Shown one piece after another: positions 21,042 through 31,425 of a DNA stretch of 64,000 bases (position 1 is the stretch's first letter; every line of letters begins with the position of its first letter). The translations under genes and the position numbers were made by a program. Under the pieces are notes generated by a model, which was not told the DNA's origin, searched no databases, and saw nothing but the letters and a program-made list of their open reading frames with translations. The stretch comes from Notospermus geniculatus. Its lineage: Eukaryota; Nemertea; Pilidiophora; Heteronemertea; Lineidae. Location of the stretch: contig NMRB01000507.1 in the NCBI GenBank assembly GCA_002633025.1, positions 237,368 through 301,367 on the forward strand. The letters run 5' to 3'.

Positions 21042-21175
21042 TACAGTCCACTCTTGTTATACCGGCAGTGGCGGTATAGCGAGGGTATTGTTGGCAATGT
21101 TGAAATGCCTTCGACCGAGGAAGTCAATTGTCTGTGGCGGTATATCGAGAGGCGGTAAAACGAGAGTGGATTGTA
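21042..21175. mobile_element. Hairpin MITE, TACAGTCCACTC ends
   Basis: TACAGTCCACTCTTGTTATACCG at the left pairs with CGGTAAAACGAGAGTGGATTGTA at the right; GGCGGTATA occurs in both arms. It lies just upstream of the paralogous ORF pair. Confidence 0.65.
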
Positions 21176-21313
21176 CATGTATATCATGTATATGGTTATC
21201 ATAAATTGGTCACTTGACGCCAGTGATTATTTCTAAGACGACGAATAAAATCGCTGGCACTGATATGTTTGTTAAATCCTCACGATAAAATTAGGAGAAT
21301 ACCGTATCCACAG

Positions 21314-22289
21314 GAGGTTACCGTTTATACCACCAGTGGATGGAGAACAATATCAGATGACTCTCCACCCAACAACATCTCTAGTTATATTTTTTAAGCG
21401 CCTTGGTGGGCCATGGCGTAGGCAAGTTTCGTATTTTATCGACGCAAGCACTTCAAGTTGTCGACTAGGGTACAATGTAACATTTTACAAATATACCAAC
21501 TACAGGTCAATTTTACCTGCATACAGGCTAAATTACACAATAATCACCGAGGTTAATGGCAGAACTAAACAAAACCGTAAATCTCATATGAAGCCTTCAA
21601 TGAGCTTATATGACTTCAGAAGTGGGAAATATGTTGGTCGAATAATCTTGAAAACCAGGAGGGAATGTTTAGAATGGTATGGCTCAGAAGACCTGGCGGG
21701 TAGTTTTTGGACTGTTCAGGATAACATGGAAGGGATCTGTGCAGTTTGTTTCGTTCACGATGGGTTATTAATGATAGCCTACAGTTTTATCTTAGAATCG
21801 GCGAAAAATGTATTTATTTTTCATTTATCACAAAACGCCACGGCAAAAACGGCGCAACTGCATATTTTCTGCATTGTATTGTTTTTTGTCGCCGTTGACG
21901 TAACATTGCTTATTAATTCGATAAATTATGATCAGGGCAAGCTCGTGGCAAGGGCATTTACCTTACATTTATCAAAATCTGCTGATGCTAGGCTACACTC
22001 CGCGAACACTATTAAAATCCCCGAACAGTTTGATATTTTGGGACGACATTATTTAACCAGAACCCTTATTTACCATTTTAATGTGTTTCCACACACAAAA
22101 ATTAGTCTTATTGAAATAATAAACTGTGTCGATGAAAATAGTCGACTCAGGCTCTCTCATGTGACAGTACGATGGCCAGTATTACTTCGGGAGATTTACA
22201 TACGTTATTTGGTTAACCCTCGTCATGCTTTCAGAAGGTTTTTCATGACAATCAAAAAATTTAGGTCATTATCCATTTATAGCCAATAA
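21314..22289 (+). CDS. Unrecognised ORF/exon A of a tandem paralogous pair
   Basis: Open from 21276 to a stop at 22287-22289. The first in-frame ATG is internal at 21357, but a CACAG at 21309-21313 could be a splice acceptor giving RLPFIPPVDGEQ as the exon start. The next ORF starts with RAPFMPP in the same position, which supports this reading. The protein of about 324 residues has a blade-like LYDFRSGKYVGRI near residue 98 and a hydrophobic stretch (HIFCIVLFFVAVDVTLLI) near residue 195. I do not recognise the family; a beta-propeller-type repeat is a guess from the LYD-x-R-x-G pattern. Its length, far above chance frames here, is the main support for real coding. Confidence 0.45.
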
Positions 22290-22368
22290 GCAGATTGCAG
22301 ATTGGTTTAAAATCGATGATTCGAACAGCTAATATTCTAGAACATACCCGCTGATACTGGATGAATTA

Positions 22369-22472
22369 ATGAAAGCTAGCAAATGCTTTTACTTCAAGTT
22401 TTGTAGTGCATTTACAATGGGGCATGGACCTCGCTTTGCAAATCTTAAGTAAAAGTATTTGCCACAAGCCAC
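22369..22472. mobile_element. Hairpin MITE, AGCAAATGCTTTTACTT family, copy 3
   Basis: Contains GCTAGCAAATGCTTTTACTT and, in reverse, AAGTAAAAGTATTTGCC. The outer ends have decayed. It lies between the two paralogous open frames. Confidence 0.65.
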
Positions 22473-22600
22473 TTTTCCATTTCCGAGTCTTCGGCTCATG
22501 CTCGAGAGAGAAGTTCGTCCATCCCTTCCCTGACATAATCAGAAATATATCAACATACTTATCAACGCTTTATAATATTTAGGAATATAATCTAATTCAG

Positions 22601-23560
22601 TACCGATTAAAAACTCGGGCACCTTTTATGCCTCCACTGAGTCTTTCGGGGCTGTCATGGTGGTATTTTGACCACATAAGAGGATATCTCGTTGCCGTTA
22701 AAAGGTCTGAAACGGTTCCAGTTCTTAGCATGTCTGCTTACAATTTCGCCAACAGAAAGTTCACTCTCACTACGAGATACAAGGTTCCATATATAAGAGG
22801 AGTGGTTAGATACAAGTACGTGTGTGATGGGAAATATTTTGTTCTTATAGTCAAGAAAGGAGACGGTTCGTTCGTCAATCACCTGTATGATGTACGGAAT
22901 GGTACCTTTCAGGGATTCCTGTTCATACCTGGTAAAAATGTATGTTCGAAAACCTCCGATTATCGTATCCATTTTTGGTTTGATTCGACGCTGGTTATCT
23001 GGTGCCGGGTAACCGGTGTTTTTAAAGCAACAGTTTATGCGATAAGAAAGATGTCTGAATCGATTTTATTGGATAATCGTAAAGCTCTGTCTTCCGCTGC
23101 CAATTTACTTTTAGTTTGTCATGACGTCATTGCTGCTATCGAAGGAGTAAAGGGCACAAATGACATGCTTATAATCACGTATGGTCCTGAGAGGGAATAC
23201 CAGCCCGTCACACACAAAACTGATGTTCATCCATGGCTTATCGGCTGCACAAGAGTATCTTTTGAATTCCTTCGTTGGTTGAATCTGTGTCTCTTTTGCA
23301 TGATTGGTATTCCAGGCCCTAAGGCCATTTGTTTTCGAAGAAATCCTGAACCTTTGCATGGTGTTGTCATATTTCCACCTGGAAGGGGATCAGTCGATGA
23401 AATTCAAGTCATATTTCCGCGTATCGTCGAAACAGATTATAAATATTTCAGATTCAACTCGCTGGACGGGGCACTGTTTCACTTCATACGACACAAAGGC
23501 AACAAAGGAACCTTACTAAAATATGTTGATATATTTTGGGGGGCCTCTAAACGTGTTTAG
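22601..23560 (+). CDS. Unrecognised ORF/exon B of a tandem paralogous pair
   Basis: Open from 22583 to a stop at 23558-23560. The first ATG is at 22628 (310 residues); an AATTCAG at 22594-22600 could be a splice acceptor that adds YRLKTRAPF before it. Features are RAPFMPPL at the start, CDGKYFVLIVKKGDGSF near residue 75, LYDVRNGTFQGFL near residue 95 and a hydrophobic LRWLNLCLFCMIG near residue 225. The shared R-x-PF-x-PP start and LYD-x-R-x-G at similar spacing make it a diverged paralogue of the frame at 21314. The LYD-x-R-x-G pattern recalls a beta-propeller blade, but no family was recognised. No signal peptide or catalytic motif was seen. Confidence 0.5.
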   Translation, partial: YRLKTRAPFMPPLSLSGLSWWYFDHIRGYLVAVKRSETVPVLSMSAYNFANRKFTLTTRYKVPYIRGVVRYKYVCDGKYFVLIVKKGDGSFVNHLYDVRNGTFQGFLFIPGKNVCSKTSDYRIHFWFDSTLVIWCRVTGVFKATVYAIRKMSESILLDNRKALSSAANLLLVCHDVIAAIEGVKGTNDMLIITYGPEREYQPVTHKTDVHPWLIGCTRVSFEFLRWLNLCLFCMIGIPGPKAICFRRNPEPLHGVVIFPPGRGSVDEIQVIFPRIVETDYKYFRFNSLDGALFHFIRHKGNKGTLLKYVDIFWGASKRV

Positions 23561-23589
23561 CTCTACTTGGTGAGGGTTTATTTGATTTA

Positions 23590-23870
23590 CAATCAAGCGA
23601 CATTTTGGGCACTGGGGCCAGTATGCACCAACCCTAACTTAAGCTTAAAGCTGACAGGTCAGATATACTCTCCGACTTGTATGCAAAAATTTTTACGCTC
23701 AACTTCGGCAGACCACGAGGCTGCCGAAGTCGAGCGTTCGGTAATGTTCGTAATGTGCACTAAGCTTCCTACCTTGAAACACCCATTACACCCTGCGCAT
23801 TCCAAGTACGTCATCATTCACTCGCCTGATAACCGGAAGTGAAGGCTCGAGGGCTCTCTGATGACGCAAC
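23590..23870. repeat. Dispersed repeat, inverted partner of 30520-30835
   Basis: Contains GCGACATTTTGGGCACTGG, GACAGGTCAGATATACTCTCCG, a hairpin around CTTCGGCAGACCACGAGG and CACTTCCGGTTATCAGGCGAG on the opposite strand. The reverse complement is at 30520-30835. The pair brackets the 4-kb inverted-repeat element. Confidence 0.75.
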
Positions 23871-24289
23871 ACTCGAAACTTCAAAATGGATGAAGGAAAA
23901 TTTTCTCGGGAATTAGAGGTAATCACCGCCATAGTAATAATAGCATATTGCATCGAATCCAAAACACATTCAATAGACAAAGCATCCAATTAGTTATCAA
24001 TGATGGCGGATGCCGTACAAAAATAAGTAGTCACCAGAAAGATTGGTGTATCAAGCGACGTCTGCTTGTGCAGGTCGCCATGGCCGTGCATACGCAATGC
24101 CAGTACGGTATACACCTGGGCCTGGCAGTGTATTACCTAACATGGGGAACGTAAGGAGTTCGGTTGCCCAAAAGCCTACAACCATGGCAACAGCTATTAT
24201 TTAGGCCTGTTGTCTGGTCCATTGTCATTGAATGAATGGCTTGGCAGTGTGGTTTACAGGCCTACCTCCTTTGAATAATAGAACTCCTA
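23871..24289. other. No recognised feature
   Basis: Only frames under 70 codons; no repeats recognised beyond the flanking families. Confidence 0.4.
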
Positions 24290-25003
24290 ATTCCGCTGAA
24301 TGGGTTATTGTCGTCCTGGGTACACATATATTGTACCCAGGTTCGATGTCGTCAAGTGAAATTGTACCCTGGGTCCACTTTCCTGTTACAAACTGTACCC
24401 AGGTTCTGATTTAGAGACCTCGGGGCGAGGTTGTTCTCGGTGAAGTCATTTGGTATTGTGCCTGCAAGTTGGCCGTGCAAAAAGTTAAAGAAGAGAAGTT
24501 GTCAGAATTTTATTTTTGACTAGCTGGAGACAGTTTTCAACCTCGAATGGTCACAGAGAAAGTTAATCAACTCGCCAGCCAGACAAGAAAACGTGTCATT
24601 TCCATGTAGGCCTACATGTGCATGTGCCATTGTGCATGGCCATGATGGGTTTGTTTGATCATGTGTCTTAGCTTGCTGGGCAAACACTGCGGGCCTTTGT
24701 GTTCCATTGTTTGGGGAGGTGTGAAAAAGGGATTATAGAGGGGCAATTAGCTCGCTGTTCCTCCTGTTAGTATAATTCCTCCAAGGTCATAGCAACAGGA
24801 TCCTGGAACCAACATACGCTAATTCACGTATCCCACGAAATCTTGCCGAGTGAGAATGAGCTCGTCCCTAGGTCTCTAAATCAGAACCTGGGTACAGTTT
24901 GTAACAAGAAAATGGACCCAGGGTACAATTTCACTTGACGACATCGAACCTGGGTACACTTTATGTGTACACAGGACGACAATAACCCCTTCAGCCCTAA
25001 TTC
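24290..25003. mobile_element. TIR element with CCTGGGTACA-rich ends
   Basis: The arms at about 24296-24430 and 24868-25000 are reverse complements: CTGAATGGGTTATTGTCGTC, GAAATTGTACCCTGGGTCCA and CAGAACCTGGGTACAGTTTG in one orientation or the other. The interior of about 440 bp is non-coding. A relative starts at 31661 (GGCTGAATGGGTCAATGTCG). Confidence 0.75.
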
Positions 25004-25109
25004 CCCTTTCAATTCTCCATAGTGTCACGCGATTACAACTTTGGGCGAGGCCAATCAGTACATAGGCCTACATGTACATGCATGTTCTCAATGTTCTCAA
25101 TGCCTCAAA

Positions 25110-25712
25110 CGCAGAGTAAGGATATTTCGACAGTCATTTTTGACAGTCAGCAGTCAACAGTCAACAGTCATTTTTGTGAAATAGGCCTAGGCCTATATGG
25201 TGGCACCCAACATCAGAAACAAAGAACTAAAAGGAAGAGTTGGAAAAAATATCTCTGAACATTACTAGGCCTATTCAATCCTGTGTTACGAGTCTGCATG
25301 TAAATGGCACACTTTCTAGGAGACAGGCAATCCTGGATCTTTGATAAGGAATTGAGGGCAGGCCATGTAGGTGAAGAATAGTATTCATAATCAATCTGTA
25401 TCTGTCATGCCTCTGATGTGACTCCCCATTGTATAGGCCTACACGTCATGTACTTTGCCCTTACAGGACACCATAAGACCAACCAGTTCCTCAACTCAAC
25501 TTCCTTTCTGTCGTTTAGTGGAAAAATGTTCAGGGCACCAGAATAATCTTCTGAAAAGCACCAATGCTGTCAGATATGGTCTTTATTGTTGTTTGAATCA
25601 CATTCTATTAAGTATTTAGCAAAACGGTCATGGTTCCTAAAATGACTGTTGACTGCTGACTGTTGACTGTTGAAAAAATGACTGTCGAAATATCCTTACT
25701 CCAAACGCACTC
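25110..25712. mobile_element. Inverted repeat built of GACTGTTGACT words
   Basis: About 65 bp at 25110-25175 (AGTAAGGATATTTCGACAGT then CAACAGTCAACAGTCATTTT) recur inverted at 25640-25712. The right arm runs directly into the 3' end of the minus-strand mariner transposase relic, so these may be the ends of, or an insertion into, that element. The interior has no gene. Confidence 0.6.
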
Positions 25713-26078
25713 CTCCTTTGGAATCTCACGAATCTTCGCAGTTATGGCCTCCTTCAACTCGTGAATGTTTTGGGGATTATTCCTATAGACATTGTCTTTG
25801 AGGTAGCCCCTTAGGTAGAAATCCGGGGGTTCAGGTCTGGCGAGTGCGAAGCCCATTCAGGGTCACACTTCCGACTGATAAGGCGATCCTGAAAGTGTTC
25901 GCGCAGGCAATTCAGCGAGTCATTTGAGGTGTGGGGAGTTGCCCCATCCTGCTGAAACCATTGATCCTCCCTTATAAACCCCCTTCGTCGGCCGAGTACA
26001 GCCCAAAACTTGCGGAGGACCCAGGTAACGCTCTGTATTCACAGTGACTGCACGCTCGTTCTCATCCTCAAACCAGAA
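25690..26078 (-). pseudogene. Mariner-type transposase relic (minus copy)
   Basis: On the minus strand the blocks are, in order: FEDENERAVTVNTERY, WFQQDGATPHTSN (the QDGA region holding the second catalytic Asp), HSPDLNP followed by PDFYLRGYLKDNVYRNNPQ (the region with the third acidic residue) and an HELKEAITAKIREIP tail. These are the conserved C-terminal blocks of Tc1/mariner-superfamily transposases. There are frame changes between blocks, so it is inactive. The first catalytic Asp and the N-terminal DNA-binding part are missing. Confidence 0.8.
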
Positions 26079-26266
26079 TGGCCCCGGATTTCTACCTATG
26101 GGGCTACCTCAAAGACAATGTCTATAGGAATAATCCCCAAAACATTCACGAGTTGAAGGAGGCCATAACTGCGAAGATTCGTGAGATTCCAAAGGAGGAG
26201 TGCGTTTGAGTCATTGAGAACTTCGCGCGTCGTGTTCAAGTGTGCCGCCAGCGCGGGGCGCGGCTC
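26079..26266 (+). pseudogene. Mariner-type transposase 3' fragment (plus copy)
   Basis: Begins MAPDFYLWGYLKDNVYRNNP and repeats, on the opposite strand, the last third of the minus-strand relic, extending further to ENFARRVQVCRQRG. A TGA interrupts it after EECV. The two relics meet head to head at 26078/26079, giving an inverted partial duplication. The fragment stops exactly where the 4-kb inverted-repeat element begins (26267). Confidence 0.75.
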
Positions 26267-26968
26267 ATAGGCTAGCAGCAGAGACCAAAAAAGTGCTCTA
26301 GAAAAGGGAGATACCCCAACCGGAGGTATAACAAGTTAAAATTAGTGTCAAAATGTAGCTTTTTATCTCTAGTTTTCAGAAATGATGTTGTACTTTGCAA
26401 AAGTTGTGCACAACATGGTCATTTAACCCCTTCTTTGCCAAAACACCCCTTAAAATCCGACCCATATAGGCCTTTACATTATTTAATCCTGAGGTCATGA
26501 TATGAAGTCTAGACTTCATATGCTGCTGTTTTTTTGTTCTCAGTAGCATGAAGATGCAATTCAAATCGATTTTAGTGGGCAAACACAGTGTTTGGGGGGG
26601 GGGGTCTGGGACCCCCCAAAATAGAAAACTCGACCCTTTTTTGCATATTTTTTTGTACTTTCTCCTACCGATTCTGTGCAAGGTGGTATAACAACTGGAA
26701 ACTTGCTTGAAAATAACCGTGTTGATGTCCTCTTTCCAAAAATATATGATTTGAATAGAGATATGGCTTCAAAAGGTGGGATTAACCCCTTTTTTGCCGA
26801 AACACCCATAAAATCTAACGTTCATGAGCCTTTCAATATTTCTTTCTGTGGATATGAAATCACGTTTAGACTACATATGATGATGTTTTTTTGTTGCCAG
26901 CAATGTGTAAATGCAAATGAAACCAATTTTAGTGGGTGCATACTGTGTTTGGGGGGTCTGTGACCCTC

Positions 26969-27447
26969 NNNNNNNNNNNNNNNNNNNNNNNNNNNNNNNN
27001 NNNNNNNNNNNNNNNNNNNNNNNNNNNNNNNNNNNNNNNNNNNNNNNNNNNNNNNNNNNNNNNNNNNNNNNNNNNNNNNNNNNNNNNNNNNNNNNNNNNN
27101 NNNNNNNNNNNNNNNNNNNNNNNNNNNNNNNNNNNNNNNNNNNNNNNNNNNNNNNNNNNNNNNNNNNNNNNNNNNNNNNNNNNNNNNNNNNNNNNNNNNN
27201 NNNNNNNNNNNNNNNNNNNNNNNNNNNNNNNNNNNNNNNNNNNNNNNNNNNNNNNNNNNNNNNNNNNNNNNNNNNNNNNNNNNNNNNNNNNNNNNNNNNN
27301 NNNNNNNNNNNNNNNNNNNNNNNNNNNNNNNNNNNNNNNNNNNNNNNNNNNNNNNNNNNNNNNNNNNNNNNNNNNNNNNNNNNNNNNNNNNNNNNNNNNN
27401 NNNNNNNNNNNNNNNNNNNNNNNNNNNNNNNNNNNNNNNNNNNNNNN
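26969..27447. other. Assembly gap (479 N)
   Basis: The gap lies in the left arm. The mirrored position in the right arm is the single N at 29478, where only about 85 bp separate the corresponding flanks. The true content may therefore be much shorter than 479 bp. Confidence 0.85.
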
Positions 27448-27860
27448 GTAGCTGCTGTAAAGCGAACCAATTTTCTCTTGCATAATATTGCTACTTCATA
27501 AATATGGAAGTCTGCCGGGATGTGATGGTGGGTGTGGCCGTGAGGGTGTCACAGTGGAATAGAAAAGATCAACTAGTTCAACTAGAAAGCGTACCTCATG
27601 GTAACAGTGGTAAATGTACCTTACACCTTTACGAACGATGAGCAGCCATTGCTAGACATTTCTAGTTGTGGGTACCCCCACCAGACTTATGTAACTGCCT
27701 CAGAAAAATTGAACCAGACCATGCAGCTGAAAAGCGAACCACATGAAACTGATTGGAGATTGTTCAGCGCCACCCTAGGTATTAAGCGTTACCAGACAGT
27801 TTCTGTGGTGGGGTACCCCCACGGACATGCCCAAGAACAAAACCTCCAAATTACATTTAT

Positions 27861-28494
27861 GCTTGGTGCACACGGGCGAATAAAATCAAGAGACTGCCAA
27901 CCCCGACTACATGTAGCGAGCGCGACGTCACAGGAGACTATCGCTGGCGACGATTTCTGGAATCATCCGCAAACGAGGGCATCTTCGCTCGAAGCGAGGT
28001 CGCTGGTGCATGGAACGCATTCCGTCTGCGGGCAAAAATCGCATGGCGAGACTGTTTTTTTTATGCGTCGCCCGACTGCTAGTCGGCAAGCGACTGAAAA
28101 TTCGTTTTGTTGAATTTTCAATCCCTTGGTCGCTTCGCTTGGCACTTTCCTTGGTTATAATTTGCGTAATATTTAATCGTCAGGCCAGTATAGTGTGTCA
28201 CTAGATCACAAGCTGGGTTTATAAAGGGCGGCCGCGCAAGGGCACTCACCGCTTGGCACTTTATAGCAGTCGCTGAGGTAATCGGCGCTGTATTATCCGC
28301 AAACTACGTAACCACCCGTGAAGCGATTAAGAGACCAATCGACCCGATCGGTCGGGCAACCAGAACAGTTGGTCACTCTGTGGGACGATAAACCGCAAAC
28401 GATCCACCAAACCTGGCCATTTTTAGTCCTTTGGACAGTCGCAAGGGCAGTCGCCAAGAAAATCGCTTGAAATATTCGCCCGTGTGCGCCAGGC
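27861..28494. mobile_element. Nested TIR element, GCTTGGTGCACACGGGCGAA ends
   Basis: GCTTGGTGCACACGGGCGAA at 27861 is matched by its near-complement ending at 28494. The interior of about 590 bp has many GCGA/TCGC words and an internal (C)GCTTGGCACTTT repeat at 28136 and 28251. The 171-codon frame 27598-28113 crosses its left end and is not a gene. Confidence 0.6.
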
Positions 28495-29103
28495 GTTAGA
28501 TCAACTGAGAAAGTATCCATCACTATCACATATGTAATGAATGATCAGAGCAGAGCATCCTTTCTTACAAGGCATACCAGACCCGATACTGAGGGCATAT
28601 TCATGGGTGTTGTCGTCAGCAGAAATAATAAGATGTACGTTATAGAAGAAATAATGAGAACTGTGAAAGTGTGAATATCTAGACCTACGTCTTGTTTCTT
28701 ATTAGACAAAAAACGAAGAATGGCTGAACTACACAAGGAAAGGAACTGGAGATAAAGATTTTTTTATAAAGATAATCAAAAGTTTTTGAACTTGTTTATT
28801 TTGACATGAATTAGAACAACCAAAGCAATTCGGCCCGCCAGCTAAGGGAAGCATGAGTGCCCTACCGTGCAATCAATGCGATGCCACAAATTACCAATAT
28901 CTGAGCCTACAAGTGATCAACAGCATGCGTACCGGTATTGAAGACTTGAGCAATGCTGTTTTGACACAACACCTGATTTCAAATTAGTGTTATCGCACAC
29001 GGTGATTCTTCGCTTGGCTTGGGAGTGGGACAATTAAGTGGACAGGTCATTATTGTTTCTGACCATACCCCCACCCCATTATCTTCAACTTCTGGCTTAA
29101 AGT

Positions 29104-29244
29104 GGTGACAGACTGGCGCGTAAGCAACGCGTCGGAAAGCGTCCAACCAATCAGGGAGGCGGTAACATGGACCGAAACACCTACCGAAGTATCTGGTTGG
29201 CGGAACGCCTGCAGGACGCGTCGCGTACGCGCCAGTCTGTCACC
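29104..29244. mobile_element. Hairpin MITE, GGTGACAGACTGGCGCG ends, copy 1
   Basis: A 141-bp foldback with ends GGTGACAGACTGGCGCGTAA and its complement; an inner ACGCGTC pair and ACCAATCAGGGAGGCGG. A copy in the opposite orientation is at 30867. It lies in the spacer of the 4-kb inverted-repeat element. Confidence 0.85.
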
Positions 29245-30519
29245 GGCTTTAGTCACTTTTCCGAGTTCAGGAATGGGATAGGTAAGTGAGAATTTAGAGT
29301 AAGTCTGGTGGGGGACCCACAACTAGCAATGTCTGTCAATAGCTGCTCATCGTTCGTGAAGGTGTAAGGTACATTTACCACTGTTACCATGAGGTAGCTG
29401 ATCTTTTCTATTCTACTGTGACACCCTCACGGCCACACCCACCATCACATCTCGGCAGACTTCCATATTCATAAAGTNTTTAGTACCTCTTTGCACCGTG
29501 GATTCAGTAGGAGAAAGTTAAAAAAAATGCAAAAGGGTCAGAATTTTCATTTTGGAGGGTCACAGACCCCCCAAACACAGTATGCACCCACTAAAATTGG
29601 TTTCATTTGCATTTACACATTGCTGGCAACAAAAAAACATCATCATATGTAGTCTAAACGTGATTTCATATCCACAGAAAGAAATATTGAAAGGCTCATG
29701 AACGTTAGATTTTATGGGTGTTTCGGCAAAAAAGGGGTTAATCCCACCTTTTGAAGCCATATCTCTACTCAAATCATATATTTTTGGAAAGAGGGCATCA
29801 ACACGGTTATTTTCAAGCAAGTTTCCAGTTGTTATACCACCTTGCACAGAATCGGTAGGAGAAAGTACAAAAAAAAAATATGCAAAAAAGGGTAGAATTT
29901 TCTATTTTGGGGGGTCCCAGACCCCCAAACACTGTGTTTGCCCACTACAATCGATTTGGATTGCATCTACATGCTATTGAGAACAAAAAAAACAGCAGCA
30001 TATGAAGTCTAGACTTGATATCATGACCTCAGGATTAAATAATGTAAAGGCCTATATGGGTCGGAATTTAAGGTGTGTTTTGGCAAAGAAGGGGTTAAAT
30101 GACCATGTTGTGCACAACTTTTGCAAAGTACAACATCATTTCTGAAAACTAGAGATAAAAAGCTACATTTTGACGCCAATTTCAACTTGTTATACCTCCG
30201 GTAGGGGTATGGTGTCTTTTTTCAGCCTCCTGCTGCTGGCCTATCATCTTGAGCACATTATGGAAAGACGTCATTAAACGGAAAGAGATAAGCCCTGACT
30301 AATGAAACTTGGTGTGTAGGCCGTGCATTAAGTTGAGATAACATGTGTGAAGTTTGGTTGATGTGGCCTGAAAATTAAAGTTTTTATTAACATGTTCATG
30401 GGTCTCATTTTTTTTGGGTCACCCTGAATTAGTTTTCGTTTGGACTTTTTTTGCATTTTTGACGCAGATTGCATGCGATTTTTTGGGATACGTACACTGT
30501 ATATTTGGAGCCTACCTCT

Positions 30520-30835
30520 GTCTATGCAGAGCCCTCGATCCTTCACTTCCGGTTGTCAGGCGAGTGAATGATGACGCAGTTGGTATGCGCAGGGTGTAAT
30601 GGGTGTTTCAAGGTAGGAAGCTTAGTGTACATTACGAACATTACCGAACGCTCGACTTCGGCAGCCTCGTGGTCTGCCGAATTTGAGCGTAAAAATTTTT
30701 GCATACAAGTCGGAGAGTAGCCTATATCTGACCTGTCAGCTTTATGTCCAACAGGGGCAGTGGAAGTACAATAGAAGATGTGGGGGTTAAGCACAAGTCA
30801 GGGTTAAATTCCGTTGGTGCATATGGGCCGGGGTG
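30520..30835. repeat. Dispersed repeat, inverted partner of 23590-23870
   Basis: Reverse complement of the 23.6-kb copy, with the same hairpin around CTCGTGGTCTGCCGAA and the GTCGGAGAGTA block. It has one small insertion relative to its partner near 30757. The 83- and 61-codon frames here are shadows of the repeat. Confidence 0.75.
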
Positions 30836-30866
30836 ATTTTAGGGGGCTCAATAGCAATGTAAAGCC

Positions 30867-31011
30867 GGTGACAGACTGGCGCGTACGCGGCGCGTCCTGC
30901 AGGCGTTCCGCCAATCAGATTCTTCGGTAGGTGCTTCGGTCCGTGTTGCCGCCTCCCTGATTGGTTGAATGCTTCCCCACGCGCTGCTTAATTACGCACC
31001 AGTCTGTCACC
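30867..31011. mobile_element. Hairpin MITE, GGTGACAGACTGGCGCG ends, copy 2
   Basis: Inverted relative to the copy at 29104, with one arm more decayed (ACGCACCAGTCTGTCACC at the right). Confidence 0.85.
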
Positions 31012-31045
31012 GCCTGAAGAATCGTGGTGTTAGGACATACGAACT

Positions 31046-31284
31046 CAGTGTGGTGATTTAAACACAAAATTATTTTATTCGTACGCGATTTTACTCATGC
31101 ATAACTAATCGTGTTGACTATTTTTGCAGTTGTTTAGGCAAATAGAAGGGGTGACAGCTTATTACGTAATCACCCGTCACCCCTTCAATTTACCAGATGA
31201 ACTGCGAATGCGACAAGCACCATTAGTTATGCATCAACGACTTCGTGTACGAATAAAATAATTTTGTGTTTGAATCACCACACT
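31046..31284. mobile_element. Hairpin MITE, CAGTGTGGTGATT ends
   Basis: A 239-bp element: CAGTGTGGTGATTTAAACAC at the left pairs with its complement at the right, then ACAAAATTATTTTATTCGTA pairs with TACGAATAAAATAATTTTGT. A central AAGGGGTGAC / GTCACCCCTT hairpin lies at 31147-31186. Confidence 0.8.
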
Positions 31285-31425
31285 GGAACTGAAGGAACGA
31301 TGATGTGGTGGTAGTGAGAATTAGTTATTTATCAGATGTACACAGCAATTCGATAGCATCGGTGACAAGTCCGACTTCTGCAGTGCTCACGGATGCTTGT
31401 TTCTCTCTCTAGCAGGAAATAGCCC

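Larger units (their letters stand above)
26267..30244. mobile_element. 4-kb element with very long inverted repeats
   Basis: The left arm 26267 to about 27695 (with 479 N) and right arm about 29298-30244 are near-identical reverse complements, with outer ends ATAGGCTAGCAGCAG and CTGCTGCTGGCCTAT. The unpaired centre (27696-29297) contains two further hairpin or TIR elements (27861-28494 and 29104-29244) and no transposase. A solo right-arm copy lies at 32341-32788. It resembles a foldback element. Open frames that run through the N block are artefacts. Confidence 0.8.

Noticed and set aside
23567-23842. 91-codon frame after the paralogous ORF pair as a third exon
   Set aside because: It lies in the dispersed repeat that also occurs at 30.5 kb.
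26871-27501. Open frames of 170-200 codons crossing 26.9-27.5 kb
   Set aside because: They consist almost entirely of undefined residues from the N block.
27598-28113. 171-codon frame in the 4-kb inverted repeat
   Set aside because: It crosses the inner arm end and the end of a nested TIR element; composition shifts abruptly and no domain is visible.
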